Shown: positions 14,824-24,233 of the stretch, in pieces
Position numbering within the stretch: position 1 is the first letter of the stretch
How the letters are laid out: every line of letters starts with the position of its first letter
Assembly (NCBI GenBank): GCA_031390175.1
Contig: JANMTF010000339.1
Span: 1 to 49,874, forward strand
Origin: JAAFIP01 sp031390175
GTDB lineage: Bacteria; Pseudomonadota; Gammaproteobacteria; Burkholderiales; Burkholderiaceae_C
Length of the DNA stretch: 49,874 nucleotides
Reading direction: 5' to 3'
The notes under the pieces: model-generated
Told to the model about the DNA's origin: nothing
Databases searched by the model: none
What the model saw: only the letters and a program-made list of their open reading frames with translations
Translations under genes and position numbers: made by a program

Positions 14824-16491
14824 ATGGCTGTGGGTTTGACTCTTAACAAGATTACCTCTCAAAAGGGAATCAGCATCGGCGAGGCGACTCGTCGCATTGC
14901 CGACCTCGGCTGGCAGCCGAGTTATGTACAGGAAGCGATGACCTTTCCGACCGATTACAAGATCGGCAAGGCCCCACGCGATCCGATGAAGCAGGTGCTC
15001 CGCTCCTACTTTCCCATGCAGGAAGAGAAAGATAACCGCGTGTATGGTGCGCTTGACGCAGCCTTGCGTGGTGACATGTTCCGCAATACCCAGCCACGCT
15101 GGGTCGAGTGGATGAAACTGTTCCTGGCAATCATTCCATTCCCAGAAATCTCTGCAGCACGCTCGATGGCAATGGTCGCCAGGCTGGCTCCCGGAGAGGA
15201 GCTGCGCACTGGTTTTACGATGCAGATGGTTGACGAGTTCCGCCATTCCACGATTCAGATGAACCTGAAGAAGTGGTACATGGAAAACTATATCGACCCC
15301 GCTGGATTTGACATTACCGAAGCCGCTTTCGGTAAGTGCTACGCAACTACTATTGGCCGCCAGTTCGCTGAAGGCTTTCTCACAGGCGACGCATTGACTG
15401 CCGCCAACATCTACTTGACTGTGGTCGCAGAAACCGCGTTCACCAACACTCTTTTCGTCGCAATGCCCTCTGAGGCCGCGCGCAACGGCGACTACGCACT
15501 GTCGTCCGTTTTCCTGTCAGTTCAGTCAGATGAGTCACGCCACATTGGCAATGGCCATTCGCTGCTGATGTCGGTCATCAACGACCCCGATAACCACCTG
15601 CTGCTCGAGCGTGATCTGCGCTACGCGTTTTGGCAGAACCACGCGATTGTGGATGCGGCTATCGGCACCTTTGTTGAATACGGCACCACCGACCGCGACA
15701 AAAACAAGGAGTCGTACGCCGAACTCTGGCACCGCTGGATTTATGAGGACTACTACCGCACCTACATGCTGCCGCTGGAGAAATACGGCATCAAGATCCA
15801 CCACGACGATGTCAATGAAGCATGGGATCGCATGGTCAAGAAAAACTATGTCCACAAAGTGGCGCAGTTCTTCTCGGTCGGCTGGCCCGTTAACTTCTGG
15901 CGCATCGAAGCGCAAACAGACCGCGACTTTGAGTGGTTTGAGCACAAGTACCCCGGTTGGTACGCCGAATTTGGCGACTACTGGAAGTGGTATGCCAGAA
16001 AGAGTGTGCCTGGTGAAACCAATATCTTGTTCGATCAAGAAAACGGTTACGCCTACCCACACCGCTGCTGGAGCTGCATGGTGCCTGCGCTGATCCGCGA
16101 AGACTTCTGCTACGACGAAGTCGATGGCAAGACGTACACCTACTGCTCGGAGACCTGCCGCTGGACGCACAAAGTAGCTTTTGCTGCTGAGTACGAAGGC
16201 CGTGCAACCCCTGCGATGGGCCGCTTCAGCGGACGTCGCGAGTGGGAAGACTGCTACCACGGTTGGGATCTGGCAGATGCCATCAAAGACCTGGGCTTTG
16301 TGCGCCCTGATGGCAAGACGCTGATCTCGCAACCACACCTGCGCTTTGAAGACAAGCACATGTGGACGCTAGACCATGTCAAGGGTCACACGCTGGGAAG
16401 CCCACTGCGGGCGTTCCGTGAGCTGACACCAGAAGGGCGTGAAGCGGCAGCGAAGGAGTACCGCAAAGGCTTCAAGATCAATCCGATCTAG
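14824..16491 (+). CDS. prmA: Propane monooxygenase hydroxylase, large subunit
   Basis: 555-aa alpha subunit of a soluble diiron monooxygenase. All six iron ligands are present with canonical spacing: E108 (FPEIS), E138 and H141 (DEFRH), E203 (VAETAF), E237 and H240 (DESRH). The start at 14824 has AAAGGAG 5 nt upstream; the frame is open for 29 codons before it but lacks a better site. The size and the A-B-C-D gene order match the propane 2-monooxygenase/MimA group rather than methane or toluene enzymes. The C-terminal half contains a Cys-rich stretch (CWSCMVPALIREDFCYDE, then CSETCRW) that may bind a structural metal. The exact substrate (propane, acetone, a phenol or other) is not decided by sequence alone. 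Confidence 0.92.
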   Translation: MAVGLTLNKITSQKGISIGEATRRIADLGWQPSYVQEAMTFPTDYKIGKAPRDPMKQVLRSYFPMQEEKDNRVYGALDAALRGDMFRNTQPRWVEWMKLFLAIIPFPEISAARSMAMVARLAPGEELRTGFTMQMVDEFRHSTIQMNLKKWYMENYIDPAGFDITEAAFGKCYATTIGRQFAEGFLTGDALTAANIYLTVVAETAFTNTLFVAMPSEAARNGDYALSSVFLSVQSDESRHIGNGHSLLMSVINDPDNHLLLERDLRYAFWQNHAIVDAAIGTFVEYGTTDRDKNKESYAELWHRWIYEDYYRTYMLPLEKYGIKIHHDDVNEAWDRMVKKNYVHKVAQFFSVGWPVNFWRIEAQTDRDFEWFEHKYPGWYAEFGDYWKWYARKSVPGETNILFDQENGYAYPHRCWSCMVPALIREDFCYDEVDGKTYTYCSETCRWTHKVAFAAEYEGRATPAMGRFSGRREWEDCYHGWDLADAIKDLGFVRPDGKTLISQPHLRFEDKHMWTLDHVKGHTLGSPLRAFRELTPEGREAAAKEYRKGFKINPI

Positions 16492-16502
16492 AGCACTAAC
16501 TA

Positions 16503-16533
16503 CCCCCGGGTAGCCGTGATGGCTACCTGGGGG
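16503..16533 (+). promoter_or_regulatory. Strong intercistronic hairpin between prmA and prmB
   Basis: CCCCCGGGTAGCC, loop GTGAT, GGCTACCTGGGGG forms a 13-bp stem with a single G-U pair. It begins 12 nt after the prmA stop and ends 29 nt before prmB. No T run follows, so it looks like an mRNA stability or processing element, or a partial attenuator, giving more PrmA than reductase; that effect is inferred. Confidence 0.7.
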
Positions 16534-16562
16534 CAGATAAACGCAGGAAAAACTAGGCTGAT

Positions 16563-17624
16563 ATGTCTGATAAAAAGATCCATACCGTGCGTTTCGAGCC
16601 AATAGGCATCGAGATGGAAGTCGAGGAGGGCGAATGGGTGCTCGACGCGGCTTTCCGTCAGGGTATTGCGGTGCCGCACGGTTGTCGCGAGGGGCAGTGC
16701 AGCAGTTGCAAGTGCCTCCTCGTGGAAGGTGAGGCAGAGGTAGAGGACTACTCTACCTTTGCACTGCCGGACTACGAACGCGACAGCGGCCACATCCTTT
16801 TGTGCCGATCCTACGCCTACAGCGATTTGACGGTTGAGCTGCTCAATTACGATGAGGAGCTTTTGCGCTATGCCATAGCGGTGAAGAAATTTGATGGAGT
16901 GCTTAGCTCCGTCACCTCGCTCACCCACGATACGCGCTTGCTGGAGGTTCAGCTGGAAAAACCCATGAAGTTCTGGGCTGGCCAGTTCGTGGAAATTGCC
17001 GTTCCGTCAGCGGGAGTGACGCGGTCGTATTCGATGGCAAGCACACAAAGTACGCCATCGACACTGCAATTCATTATCCGCAAGTATCCCGATGGTGCTT
17101 TCTCTTCGTTGGTCGATACCACGCTACTGCCGGGAACTGCGGTGACGCTCAATGGGCCCTTTGGCACTTGCTTTCGCCGTGAGGGGCATGCAGGCCCAAT
17201 GGTTTTAGTGGGCGGTGGATCTGGCATGTCACCTCTGTGGTCAATTCTGCAAGACCATATCCATAGCGGCGAGCAACGGGCGGTTCGTTTTTTCTATGGT
17301 GCACGCACACGCAAAGACCTGTTCTATTTAGATGAGTTTGCCAGCGTGGCGAAAAAGCTGACTGACTTTGAGTTTATCCCGGTGCTGTCTCAAGCCACGG
17401 TGGAAGACGCGTGGGATGGCGAGACGGGCTTTGTGCATGAAGTGGTCGAGCGCGTTTTGAAAGCGCAGCAGCTAGCTGGCAAAGTTGATGCCTATACCTG
17501 CGGGCCACCTCCCATGGTGGATGCCGTGTTACCGGTATTCAAGCGTCTGGGCGTGGCGCTTGACCATACCCATGTTGATAAGTTCACCCCGGCGAGCGCA
17601 AGCAAGCCAAACCTTGTTCATTAA
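16563..17624 (+). CDS. prmB: Propane monooxygenase reductase
   Basis: 353-aa NADH-dependent reductase. The N-terminal plant-type 2Fe-2S domain has C41, C46, C49 and C81 (HGCREGQCSSCK, then LLCRSY). The ferredoxin-NADP reductase-like module follows, with FAD-binding RSYSMAS, the NAD loop VGGGSGMSPLWS and CGPPPMVDA. It passes electrons from NADH through FAD and the iron-sulfur cluster to the diiron hydroxylase. The gene sits 71 nt after prmA behind a strong hairpin and 31 nt before prmC. Confidence 0.92.
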   Translation: MSDKKIHTVRFEPIGIEMEVEEGEWVLDAAFRQGIAVPHGCREGQCSSCKCLLVEGEAEVEDYSTFALPDYERDSGHILLCRSYAYSDLTVELLNYDEELLRYAIAVKKFDGVLSSVTSLTHDTRLLEVQLEKPMKFWAGQFVEIAVPSAGVTRSYSMASTQSTPSTLQFIIRKYPDGAFSSLVDTTLLPGTAVTLNGPFGTCFRREGHAGPMVLVGGGSGMSPLWSILQDHIHSGEQRAVRFFYGARTRKDLFYLDEFASVAKKLTDFEFIPVLSQATVEDAWDGETGFVHEVVERVLKAQQLAGKVDAYTCGPPPMVDAVLPVFKRLGVALDHTHVDKFTPASASKPNLVH

Positions 17625-17655
17625 TTGGTTTATTAACTTTTTAGGAGACACTGTG

Positions 17656-18741
17656 ATGACATCCGCTACCATGACACCCGCTGCAACGCACTCTGGTGCC
17701 GCAGGCTCAGCAATCTTCAGTGGCTGGGACAGCCGCAAGTACAACTACTTCACGCCTAAAGGCCGCAAGGCATCGCACTACGAGGACATGACCCTGGATG
17801 TGCAGCCCGATCCCAAGCGTTACCTGCTGCAAGACTGGATCATCAGCTTTCCAGACGGTACACCCACTTATTCCGAGAAGTGGACTGCCGCGCTTTCTAG
17901 TGACTGGCACATTTTTCGCGCTGTGGATGAAGAGTGGGAACGTACCCACTACCAGCGTCAGTCGACAATTGAGGGCATGATTGCGCAGGCTGTAGAGAAT
18001 GGTCGTCGCTCGGGCGCACCAACCCGTTTTGACAAAACCTGGGTGAAAGTGCTGGAAAAGCATCTAGGTGCTTACAAGCATGCTGAGTTTGGTTTGGGCA
18101 CCTCGTTGATGCAAGCACAGCGCTACGGATATACCCAGATGATCAATTCGGCGATTTTGACGAACTCGTCGTACAAACTGCGTTTCTCCCAGGACTTGAC
18201 GCTCTACCTTGGCGATATCGGCTTGGATATTCCCGGTTTTGACGCAGAGATCGGTAAAAAAGTATGGCTTGATGATCCGATCTGGCAACCCACGCGCCAA
18301 CTGATCGAAACAATCGGCGGAGCGACAGACTACCTAGAGAAGTACTTTGCTGTCAACATTGTGTTCGAACCACTGGTGGGCGAGTTGTTCCGTAGCGGTT
18401 TCGTCATGCAAGCGGCGGCATCACAAAACGATTTCATGACACCCACTGTGGTCTCCTCAGCGGAGGGCGACTACCAGCGCAACTTGGCCAACACTGTGGA
18501 GCTGCTACACATGCTGGTTAGCGATCCCAAGCACTCTGCTGCGAATACGGCATTGTTCAATTCGTGGCTGAAAACTTATGGCGATTTGGCCGTGAAAGCC
18601 GCCAAAAATCTGCAACCTATCTGGTCGCTACCGCACACGAAGGTAACCCAGTTTGAGGGTTCTTATTCCGATGCAGTTGGACGCATCAAGAATATTGCAG
18701 GTCAGATTGGCCTTGCACTGCCCAAGTCAATTTCCGCTTAA
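17656..18741 (+). CDS. prmC: Propane monooxygenase hydroxylase, small subunit
   Basis: 361-aa beta subunit of the diiron hydroxylase, starting MTSATMTPAATHSGAAGSAI with TTAGGAGA upstream; a GTG one codon earlier is also possible. The fold resembles the alpha subunit but lacks the E/DExRH ligand pairs, as expected of the non-catalytic subunit. Recognisable segments are DSRKYNYFTPKGRKASHYED, YSEKWTAALSSDWHIFRAVD and EPLVGELFRSGFVMQAAA. Together with PrmA it forms the hydroxylase core. Confidence 0.9.
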   Translation: MTSATMTPAATHSGAAGSAIFSGWDSRKYNYFTPKGRKASHYEDMTLDVQPDPKRYLLQDWIISFPDGTPTYSEKWTAALSSDWHIFRAVDEEWERTHYQRQSTIEGMIAQAVENGRRSGAPTRFDKTWVKVLEKHLGAYKHAEFGLGTSLMQAQRYGYTQMINSAILTNSSYKLRFSQDLTLYLGDIGLDIPGFDAEIGKKVWLDDPIWQPTRQLIETIGGATDYLEKYFAVNIVFEPLVGELFRSGFVMQAAASQNDFMTPTVVSSAEGDYQRNLANTVELLHMLVSDPKHSAANTALFNSWLKTYGDLAVKAAKNLQPIWSLPHTKVTQFEGSYSDAVGRIKNIAGQIGLALPKSISA

Positions 18742-18767
18742 AAACCTAAACCACCCGAGGAGTAATC

Positions 18768-19133
18768 ATGACAACCAAGCACAACGACAATATCTTCCAG
18801 GCATTTAAGGACCTGGAGTTCAAACAAACCGTCTCGCATCAGTGCGGAGTGACCATGAACGATAGCGTGGAGGCGCGGGCCATTGCTGAACTGATGGAGA
18901 CCAAAAAGGGTATACGCGTAACCTATATGCCCGCCATGATCCGCATCGATGGTGACGGCAAGATAGAGTTCAAAATGGATGAAATTTCCGAGTTTTTGGG
19001 TCGTGAGATGACACCCTATCTGTTTGAGATTGCCACCTCCACGCACTATGGCCGCATGGTCATGGTGGACGAGAACACCGTAGTGCTATTTGGCGACATG
19101 AATGCCGCCATGGCCTATGTAGCCTACGCTTAA
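18768..19133 (+). CDS. prmD: Propane monooxygenase coupling (effector) protein
   Basis: 121 aa, MmoB/DmpM family. Signature segments are QTVSHQCGVTMNDSVEARAI, GIRVTYMPAMIRIDGDGKIE and a C-terminal region ending GDMNAAMAYVAYA. It is cofactor-free and regulates substrate access and electron coupling on the hydroxylase. GAGGAG precedes the start, and the gene lies between prmC (26-nt gap) and the amidohydrolase (13-nt gap), clearly in one operon. Confidence 0.92.
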   Translation: MTTKHNDNIFQAFKDLEFKQTVSHQCGVTMNDSVEARAIAELMETKKGIRVTYMPAMIRIDGDGKIEFKMDEISEFLGREMTPYLFEIATSTHYGRMVMVDENTVVLFGDMNAAMAYVAYA

Positions 19134-19146
19134 GGAGCACAACGCC

Positions 19147-20166
19147 ATGTTCAAAACAAAATCCGGTGAAGAGATTTTTGTCATCGACGGGCACGTTCAT
19201 AACTGGGATGCCACCAAGGCGAACCAGAAGAACATGCATGGAGAGCAATTCATCAATTGCTTCTACGCCTACCACAGCTTTCTCAGTCCCAAGGAGAAGC
19301 TATGGTCGCGCGAGAAGTTTGACCGCTATGGTGGCGATCAGCTCTACAAAGACCTGTTCGTGGACGGTCCAGACGACATGGCGATCTTTCAGCCAACCTA
19401 CCTGAAAGACTTTTATATTAATGGTTTTAATACCACTGAGCAAAACGCGGTGATGAAGGCCAAGCACCCCCACCGCTTCATTCTCAACGGAGCTTTTGAT
19501 CCGCGCAACGGGAATAAAGGGCTTGACGATCTGGAGCAGCTGGTGTCCACTCACAAGATCAAGGGTGTAAAGCTCTACACCGCAGAGTGGAATGGGGATA
19601 GCCGTGGCTACAAGTTAAGCGACCCTTGGGCAGAGAGGTATCTGGAGCGCGCCCAGAAGCTGGGTATCAAAAACATCCATGTGCACAAAGGGCCGACTAT
19701 TCTGCCACTGGACAGGGATGCCTTCGATGTTGCGGATATTGATGTGGCAGCGACCAACTTCCAGGAGCTAAATTTTATCGTTGAACACTGCGGCCTGCCG
19801 CGCCTAGATGATTTCTGCTGGATCGCGACGCAGGAAACTAACGTCTATGGTGGCTTGGCGGTGGCACTGCCGTTCATTCAGAAACAGCCCAAGTATTTTG
19901 CGCATGTGATTTCGCAATTGCTGATGTGGCTCGGCCCAGACAAGCTGCTGTATGGCAGTGACTACGGTATCTGGACACCCGACTGGATAGTCAAGGCCTT
20001 CATGGACTTTGAGTTGCCCGAGGACATTGTCAAGGAAACCGGTGCGGTGCTGGATCTCGAAGCCAAGAAGAAAATCCTCGGTCTGAATGCGGCGCGGCTC
20101 TATGACATTGACATTGCGGCGCAAAAGCGCTTGCTGGCCAATGAGCGTGTTGCTTTGGCGGCGTGA
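19147..20166 (+). CDS. Amidohydrolase family protein of prm clusters
   Basis: 339 aa, amidohydrolase-2 (ACMSD-like TIM barrel) family. The first metal motif is HVHNWD (DGHVHNW), followed by KGVKLYTAEWNG, NIHVHKGPTIL, FIVEHCGLPRL and LLYGSDYG, giving the metal-binding His residues and the catalytic Asp. A homologue follows prmABCD in many propane and acetone monooxygenase operons, but its reaction is unknown to me; hydrolysis or decarboxylation of a downstream intermediate, or a maturation role, are options. Translation is tightly linked to prmD (13 nt) and to the DUF59 gene (6 nt). Confidence 0.85.
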   Translation: MFKTKSGEEIFVIDGHVHNWDATKANQKNMHGEQFINCFYAYHSFLSPKEKLWSREKFDRYGGDQLYKDLFVDGPDDMAIFQPTYLKDFYINGFNTTEQNAVMKAKHPHRFILNGAFDPRNGNKGLDDLEQLVSTHKIKGVKLYTAEWNGDSRGYKLSDPWAERYLERAQKLGIKNIHVHKGPTILPLDRDAFDVADIDVAATNFQELNFIVEHCGLPRLDDFCWIATQETNVYGGLAVALPFIQKQPKYFAHVISQLLMWLGPDKLLYGSDYGIWTPDWIVKAFMDFELPEDIVKETGAVLDLEAKKKILGLNAARLYDIDIAAQKRLLANERVALAA

Positions 20167-20172
20167 GGCACC

Positions 20173-20943
20173 ATGGCTGCCGACCGCGTAAAGCCACTAT
20201 CAGATTCTGACCGCATCGCGCAGGTTCAAGACTGCCTGACAACGGTGATGGATCCAGAGCTCGACGAGTCGGTTGCCGACTTGGGCTTTGTTACGGATGT
20301 CGAATTGCTCGGGGAAGGTGAGGTGCGCATCAGTTTTCGGTTGCCGACATACTGGTGCGCAGCTAACTTCGCTTTTCTGATGGCTGACGACATGCGCATC
20401 GCCGTGAAATCACTGCCTTGGGTGACCCAGGTGCAGGTCAAGCTAGGTGAGCACATGTATGCTGATGCGATCAATCAAGGTGTGGCCAAAGGCAGTGGCT
20501 TTCAGGCGGCTTTTGGAGCTGACTCTGAGGGCGACCTCGAATCATTGCGTCGCACCTTTGAGCTTAAAGGCTTCCAACGCCGACAAGCAGCATTGTTGGA
20601 CTATCTGATCGAGGCGGGCTATACCTCTGATGCATTGATGGCATTGGATACAGTGGCCCTAGTTGGTCTTGTCTTGGATGACGAGGGCAGGCGTTTGACG
20701 CAGCGTTATCTGGATCGACGTGCCGTAGCGCGTGGCGGAGCGCAAGCCTTTGTAGACACTGAAGGTCGGGCAATTGCCCCCGAAGCGTTGATAAACCATC
20801 TGCGCGATGTACGCCGCGTCGCTATCAATGCTGAATTTAACGGTGCGCTATGCCGTGGACTGCAAGCCGCGCGTTTTGGTGAGGCTACGCCCCAGCCGAT
20901 CCATTTTGTGCGACATCGACCGTTAGCCGCAGCGGTGCATTGA
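20173..20943 (+). CDS. DUF59 (MIP18-like) metal/Fe-S assembly protein
   Basis: 256 aa. The N-terminal about 105 residues form a DUF59 domain (CLTTVMDPELDESVADLGFV), including a Cys in LPTYWCAANFAFLMAD. The C-terminal half is a helical domain specific to monooxygenase clusters (RTFELKGFQRRQAALLDYLI and VARGGAQAFVDTEGRAIAPE). DUF59 proteins take part in iron-sulfur or metal centre assembly, so a role in loading the diiron site or the PrmB cluster is plausible. It starts 6 nt after the amidohydrolase stop. Confidence 0.85.
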   Translation: MAADRVKPLSDSDRIAQVQDCLTTVMDPELDESVADLGFVTDVELLGEGEVRISFRLPTYWCAANFAFLMADDMRIAVKSLPWVTQVQVKLGEHMYADAINQGVAKGSGFQAAFGADSEGDLESLRRTFELKGFQRRQAALLDYLIEAGYTSDALMALDTVALVGLVLDDEGRRLTQRYLDRRAVARGGAQAFVDTEGRAIAPEALINHLRDVRRVAINAEFNGALCRGLQAARFGEATPQPIHFVRHRPLAAAVH

Positions 20944-20989
20944 ATAACAAATATCTAGTAAAAACATTACCCTAAAAGAGACAAAAATC

Positions 20990-22627
20990 ATGCCCAATAT
21001 CATGTTGCACGACGATGAGGCGCGTCAGGCGCTGGGCCGAGGGGTTGCCAAAATGGCCCGCGCAGTGCGCGGTACGCTGGGCCCGCGTGGTATGAATGTC
21101 ATCATTGACCGGCCTATTGGCACTCCCATTATCTCGCGGGATGGCGTTAGTATTGCAGCTGAAATTGAGTTAGAAGATCCATTTGAAAACATGGGGGCGC
21201 AGGTACTGCGCGAAGTTTCCAAACAGACGAATGATGTCGCCGGTGACGGTACCACCACTGCCACGGTACTGGCTGATGCGCTGGTACAAGACGGTCTGGC
21301 CTGCTTGGCTAAAGGAGCTAACGCGGTCGAATTGGTCGATGGGTTGGAGCTTGCGGTAACCGAGGCCATAGCTGCGCTCAAGCGTGCGGCCAAACCACTG
21401 CGCGACGCAGACCAATTGCGCGAAGTGGCGGTCGTTGCTGCCAACGACGAAGTTACCGGGCGCTTGGTTGCAGAGGCACTGGAACGCGTCGGTAAGGACG
21501 GCATTGTGGATGTTGACTTTGGGACCACGGTGGAAACATTGCTGGACGTCGTAGATGGCATGGCGTTTGACCGAGGTTACCTCTCGCACCACATGATTAC
21601 GGATGTGGAGAAGATGCATGTGGTGCTGGAGAATCCCTACATATTGATGACGGATCAAAAACTGCAAACGACAGAAGAGGTGGCTGCCATCTTGGCACTG
21701 GTGGCTAAATCAAAACGGCCTTTGTTGATCATGGCCGATGAGGTCGCTCCGGCGTGTATCGTCAGCCTGTTGGCATGGCGCGATAAAGGCGGCGCATTGG
21801 TTGCGGCTATTCACCCGCCAGAATACGGCCATTGGCGCAAGGTAGCGCTGGAAGACATCTCGATCCTTACGGGTGGGCGGGTGTTAGCCCGTGACTTGGG
21901 CGGCAGCATTGCCAAGGTGGAGTTGCGCGATCTGGGGCAAGCACGCCAAGTACGCATCTCCTCCAACCAGACGGTGATAAGCGCTGGCGGTGGATCCCCA
22001 GAGATGGTTGCAGCTCGGCGCGAGCAGGTGTCGCGTCAATACGAGCTTGCGCCGCAAAATATCGAGCGCGACAAACTCAAAGAGCGCTTGTCAAAGCTCT
22101 CTGGAGGTACCGCTACACTGCTGGCGGGTGGTGCCACGCCAGTGGAACAAAAGCGCAGGTACCATTTGATTGAGGATGCCATTCACGCAGCACGTGCGGC
22201 GATTGAAGAAGGTGTGGTGCCCGGTGGTGGGTTGGCGCTGTTGCACGCTGCCTCCGAGCTTGACGATTTGATATCGCGCAGCAAAGGAGCCGAGCAGCAG
22301 GGCGCAATGCTGTTGCAACGTGCCTTATCGCAACCACTGCACCATATCGCCGCGAATCGTGGACTGGACGGCAAGGCGATGGTGCGTAAGGCACTGGGCA
22401 GCGAGCCGGGTGTCGGCTTGGACGCGCGTAATGGAAAGTTCGTCAATCTTGCAGCAGCGGGCATTATTGATCCGGTCATGGTCAGCTATAGCGCGGTGCG
22501 CAATGCTGCTTCTGTGGCAGGGTTGATCCTGACTACGCAAACACTGATTGCAAAAAAACCTGAGTATATTGATCCCACAGCAGGCCCTGCCACTGGCGGA
22601 GGTGCCGAACTGCTCGGGCGCGCCTGA
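20990..22627 (+). CDS. Dedicated GroEL-like chaperonin (MimG/PrmG type)
   Basis: 545-aa group I chaperonin homologue. ATP-binding AGDGTTTATVLA, TLGPRGMNVII, EDPFENMGAQ and VVPGGGLALLHA are conserved. Sequence is divergent from housekeeping GroEL, and the C-terminal GGM-repeat tail is missing (ends GPATGGGAELLGRA). No groES gene is adjacent. In mycobacterial mim clusters a comparable chaperonin is needed for functional expression of the diiron monooxygenase, and the same job is likely here. The gene follows DUF59 by 46 nt and precedes the NRAMP gene by 21 nt. Confidence 0.9.
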   Translation: MPNIMLHDDEARQALGRGVAKMARAVRGTLGPRGMNVIIDRPIGTPIISRDGVSIAAEIELEDPFENMGAQVLREVSKQTNDVAGDGTTTATVLADALVQDGLACLAKGANAVELVDGLELAVTEAIAALKRAAKPLRDADQLREVAVVAANDEVTGRLVAEALERVGKDGIVDVDFGTTVETLLDVVDGMAFDRGYLSHHMITDVEKMHVVLENPYILMTDQKLQTTEEVAAILALVAKSKRPLLIMADEVAPACIVSLLAWRDKGGALVAAIHPPEYGHWRKVALEDISILTGGRVLARDLGGSIAKVELRDLGQARQVRISSNQTVISAGGGSPEMVAARREQVSRQYELAPQNIERDKLKERLSKLSGGTATLLAGGATPVEQKRRYHLIEDAIHAARAAIEEGVVPGGGLALLHAASELDDLISRSKGAEQQGAMLLQRALSQPLHHIAANRGLDGKAMVRKALGSEPGVGLDARNGKFVNLAAAGIIDPVMVSYSAVRNAASVAGLILTTQTLIAKKPEYIDPTAGPATGGGAELLGRA

Positions 22628-22648
22628 CGGCGCGGCTAGGCTAGCCAG

Positions 22649-24115
22649 ATGACCAACCTGCAGCAAAGCGTTGATATGCGCGTGCCGGGTCGCTGGCGCG
22701 TACTGCGCTTTTGCGGCCCCGCTGCGATGATCAGTGTGGGGTACATGGATCCTGGCAACTGGGCTACGGGGCTCGAAGGAGGTGCGCGCTTTGGCTATCA
22801 GCTAATGTGGGTACTGCTGGTTTCCAACTTGATTGCCATACTGCTGCAAAGCTTGGCGGCCAGGCTCGGAATAGTGGGACGCTTGGATCTGGCACAGGCT
22901 TGCCGCGCATATTACGCGCGACCAGTGTCGTTGGCCTTGTGGCTATTATGCGAGGTGGCGATCATTGCCTGCGACTTGGCCGAACTATTGGGCAGCGCGA
23001 TTGCGCTTAACCTGCTGTTTGGCATACCGCTGGCGTGGGGAGCGCTGATAACGGCTGTCGATGTCATGCTGATTATTGCTTTGCAGCACTACGGTATCCG
23101 CAAGCTCGAAGCCGTGGTAGCCGCATTAGTGTTAACGATTGGTGCCTGCATGGTGATTGAGATGTTGATCGTGCAGCCAGCGTGGGGTGCCGTCGCGCGC
23201 GGCTTTGTGCCACGGCTGGATTCGGCCAGCCTTTTGGTGGCGATTGGCATTTTGGGTGCCACTGTCATGCCACACAACCTGTACCTGCACTCTTCACTGG
23301 TGCAGACGCGCCGCATTGAGGCGGGTGTGGCGGCCCAACGTGAAGCCATCCGTTACAACATAGCCGATACGGTGTTGGCCTTAGGCATCGCCTTTTTCAT
23401 TAATTCTGCCATTTTGGTGCTGTCTGCCTCCACTTTTTTTGAACGCGGCATTGTGGTCACAGAGCTCAAGCAGGCGCACGAATTGTTGACCCCGGTACTG
23501 GGGGTCACGCTTGCATCGACCGTCTTTGCCATCGCACTGCTGGCATCTGGGCAAAGCTCCACCATCACGGGAACGCTGGCCGGGCAGGTTGTGATGGAGG
23601 GCTTTGTGCGCCTGCGCATGAGCCCCATCAAACGAAGGCTACTCACTCGCGCGATAGCTATCGTGCCAGCGGTGGCCGTATTGGTGTACGCTGGCGAGCA
23701 GGGCGTTTTGCAGTTGCTGATACTCAGTCAGGTGGTACTGAGCCTGCAACTGCCGTTTGCCATTGTGCCGCTGATCCGCTTTACCAACGCCCAGCGCATC
23801 ATGGGCACTTTTGCCAGCCCGGTCTGGATGTATGGCTTGGCTTATGCGGCCGCAGTGATGATCATTGGTTTGAATGCCTGGTTGGTGATGCAGGCATTGG
23901 CAACACCATCGGGCATATTTTCCTGGGCCAGGGGTGGGCAGTATTTGATTGCTGCGGTAGCGATACTTTACGCGGTGTTGCTAGCCTGGGTCACCTTCGC
24001 ACCACTGAAAAAATCACCAGTATGTACATCCTCAGATAATTTTGATAGTATAGTTATTGACGATAAAAATAGTGATGCACGTGTCATTTTTGACCGGGCA
24101 TTAACTCCAAGATAG
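22649..24115 (+). CDS. NRAMP family divalent metal transporter
   Basis: 488-aa inner-membrane transporter with about 11 hydrophobic helices. The metal-site motifs are present: DPGNWATG in the first helix and TVMPHNLYLHSSLVQTR in the sixth. The Met of MPHN is consistent with transition metals (Mn, Fe) rather than Mg. A hydrophilic C-terminal tail of about 35 residues follows. NRAMP proteins import Mn2+ or Fe2+ with protons. Its place between the chaperonin and the regulator gene, with a 21-nt gap, suggests it supplies iron to the diiron hydroxylase, which is unusual among described prm operons as far as I know. Confidence 0.9.
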   Translation: MTNLQQSVDMRVPGRWRVLRFCGPAAMISVGYMDPGNWATGLEGGARFGYQLMWVLLVSNLIAILLQSLAARLGIVGRLDLAQACRAYYARPVSLALWLLCEVAIIACDLAELLGSAIALNLLFGIPLAWGALITAVDVMLIIALQHYGIRKLEAVVAALVLTIGACMVIEMLIVQPAWGAVARGFVPRLDSASLLVAIGILGATVMPHNLYLHSSLVQTRRIEAGVAAQREAIRYNIADTVLALGIAFFINSAILVLSASTFFERGIVVTELKQAHELLTPVLGVTLASTVFAIALLASGQSSTITGTLAGQVVMEGFVRLRMSPIKRRLLTRAIAIVPAVAVLVYAGEQGVLQLLILSQVVLSLQLPFAIVPLIRFTNAQRIMGTFASPVWMYGLAYAAAVMIIGLNAWLVMQALATPSGIFSWARGGQYLIAAVAILYAVLLAWVTFAPLKKSPVCTSSDNFDSIVIDDKNSDARVIFDRALTPR

Positions 24116-24152
24116 GGAGCCTAGGAGAGCGTTCGAAATGCTCTGCTAGCTA

Positions 24153-24170
24153 GTAGAGGAGATAGCCATC
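24153..24170 (+). promoter_or_regulatory. Strong ribosome site facing an ATC codon
   Basis: TAGAGGAGATAGCC is followed directly by ATC (24168-24170), which is in frame with the downstream activator gene; the frame is open from this ATC but closed by a TAG at 24147-24149. The first in-frame ATG is 66 nt later and lacks a Shine-Dalgarno sequence. ATC is a rare, inefficient start codon, so initiation here would keep regulator levels low. Confidence 0.4.
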
Positions 24171-24233
24171 GACCGAAAATACGCCACCGTTCAGCCACTG
24201 CCTGCATGGAGTGGTGCCCGCCTGCCAACGTCA

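Noticed and set aside
15535..16359. Minus-strand open frame of 274 codons within prmA
   Set aside because: Antisense to the catalytic subunit and its iron ligands. Composition explains the openness.
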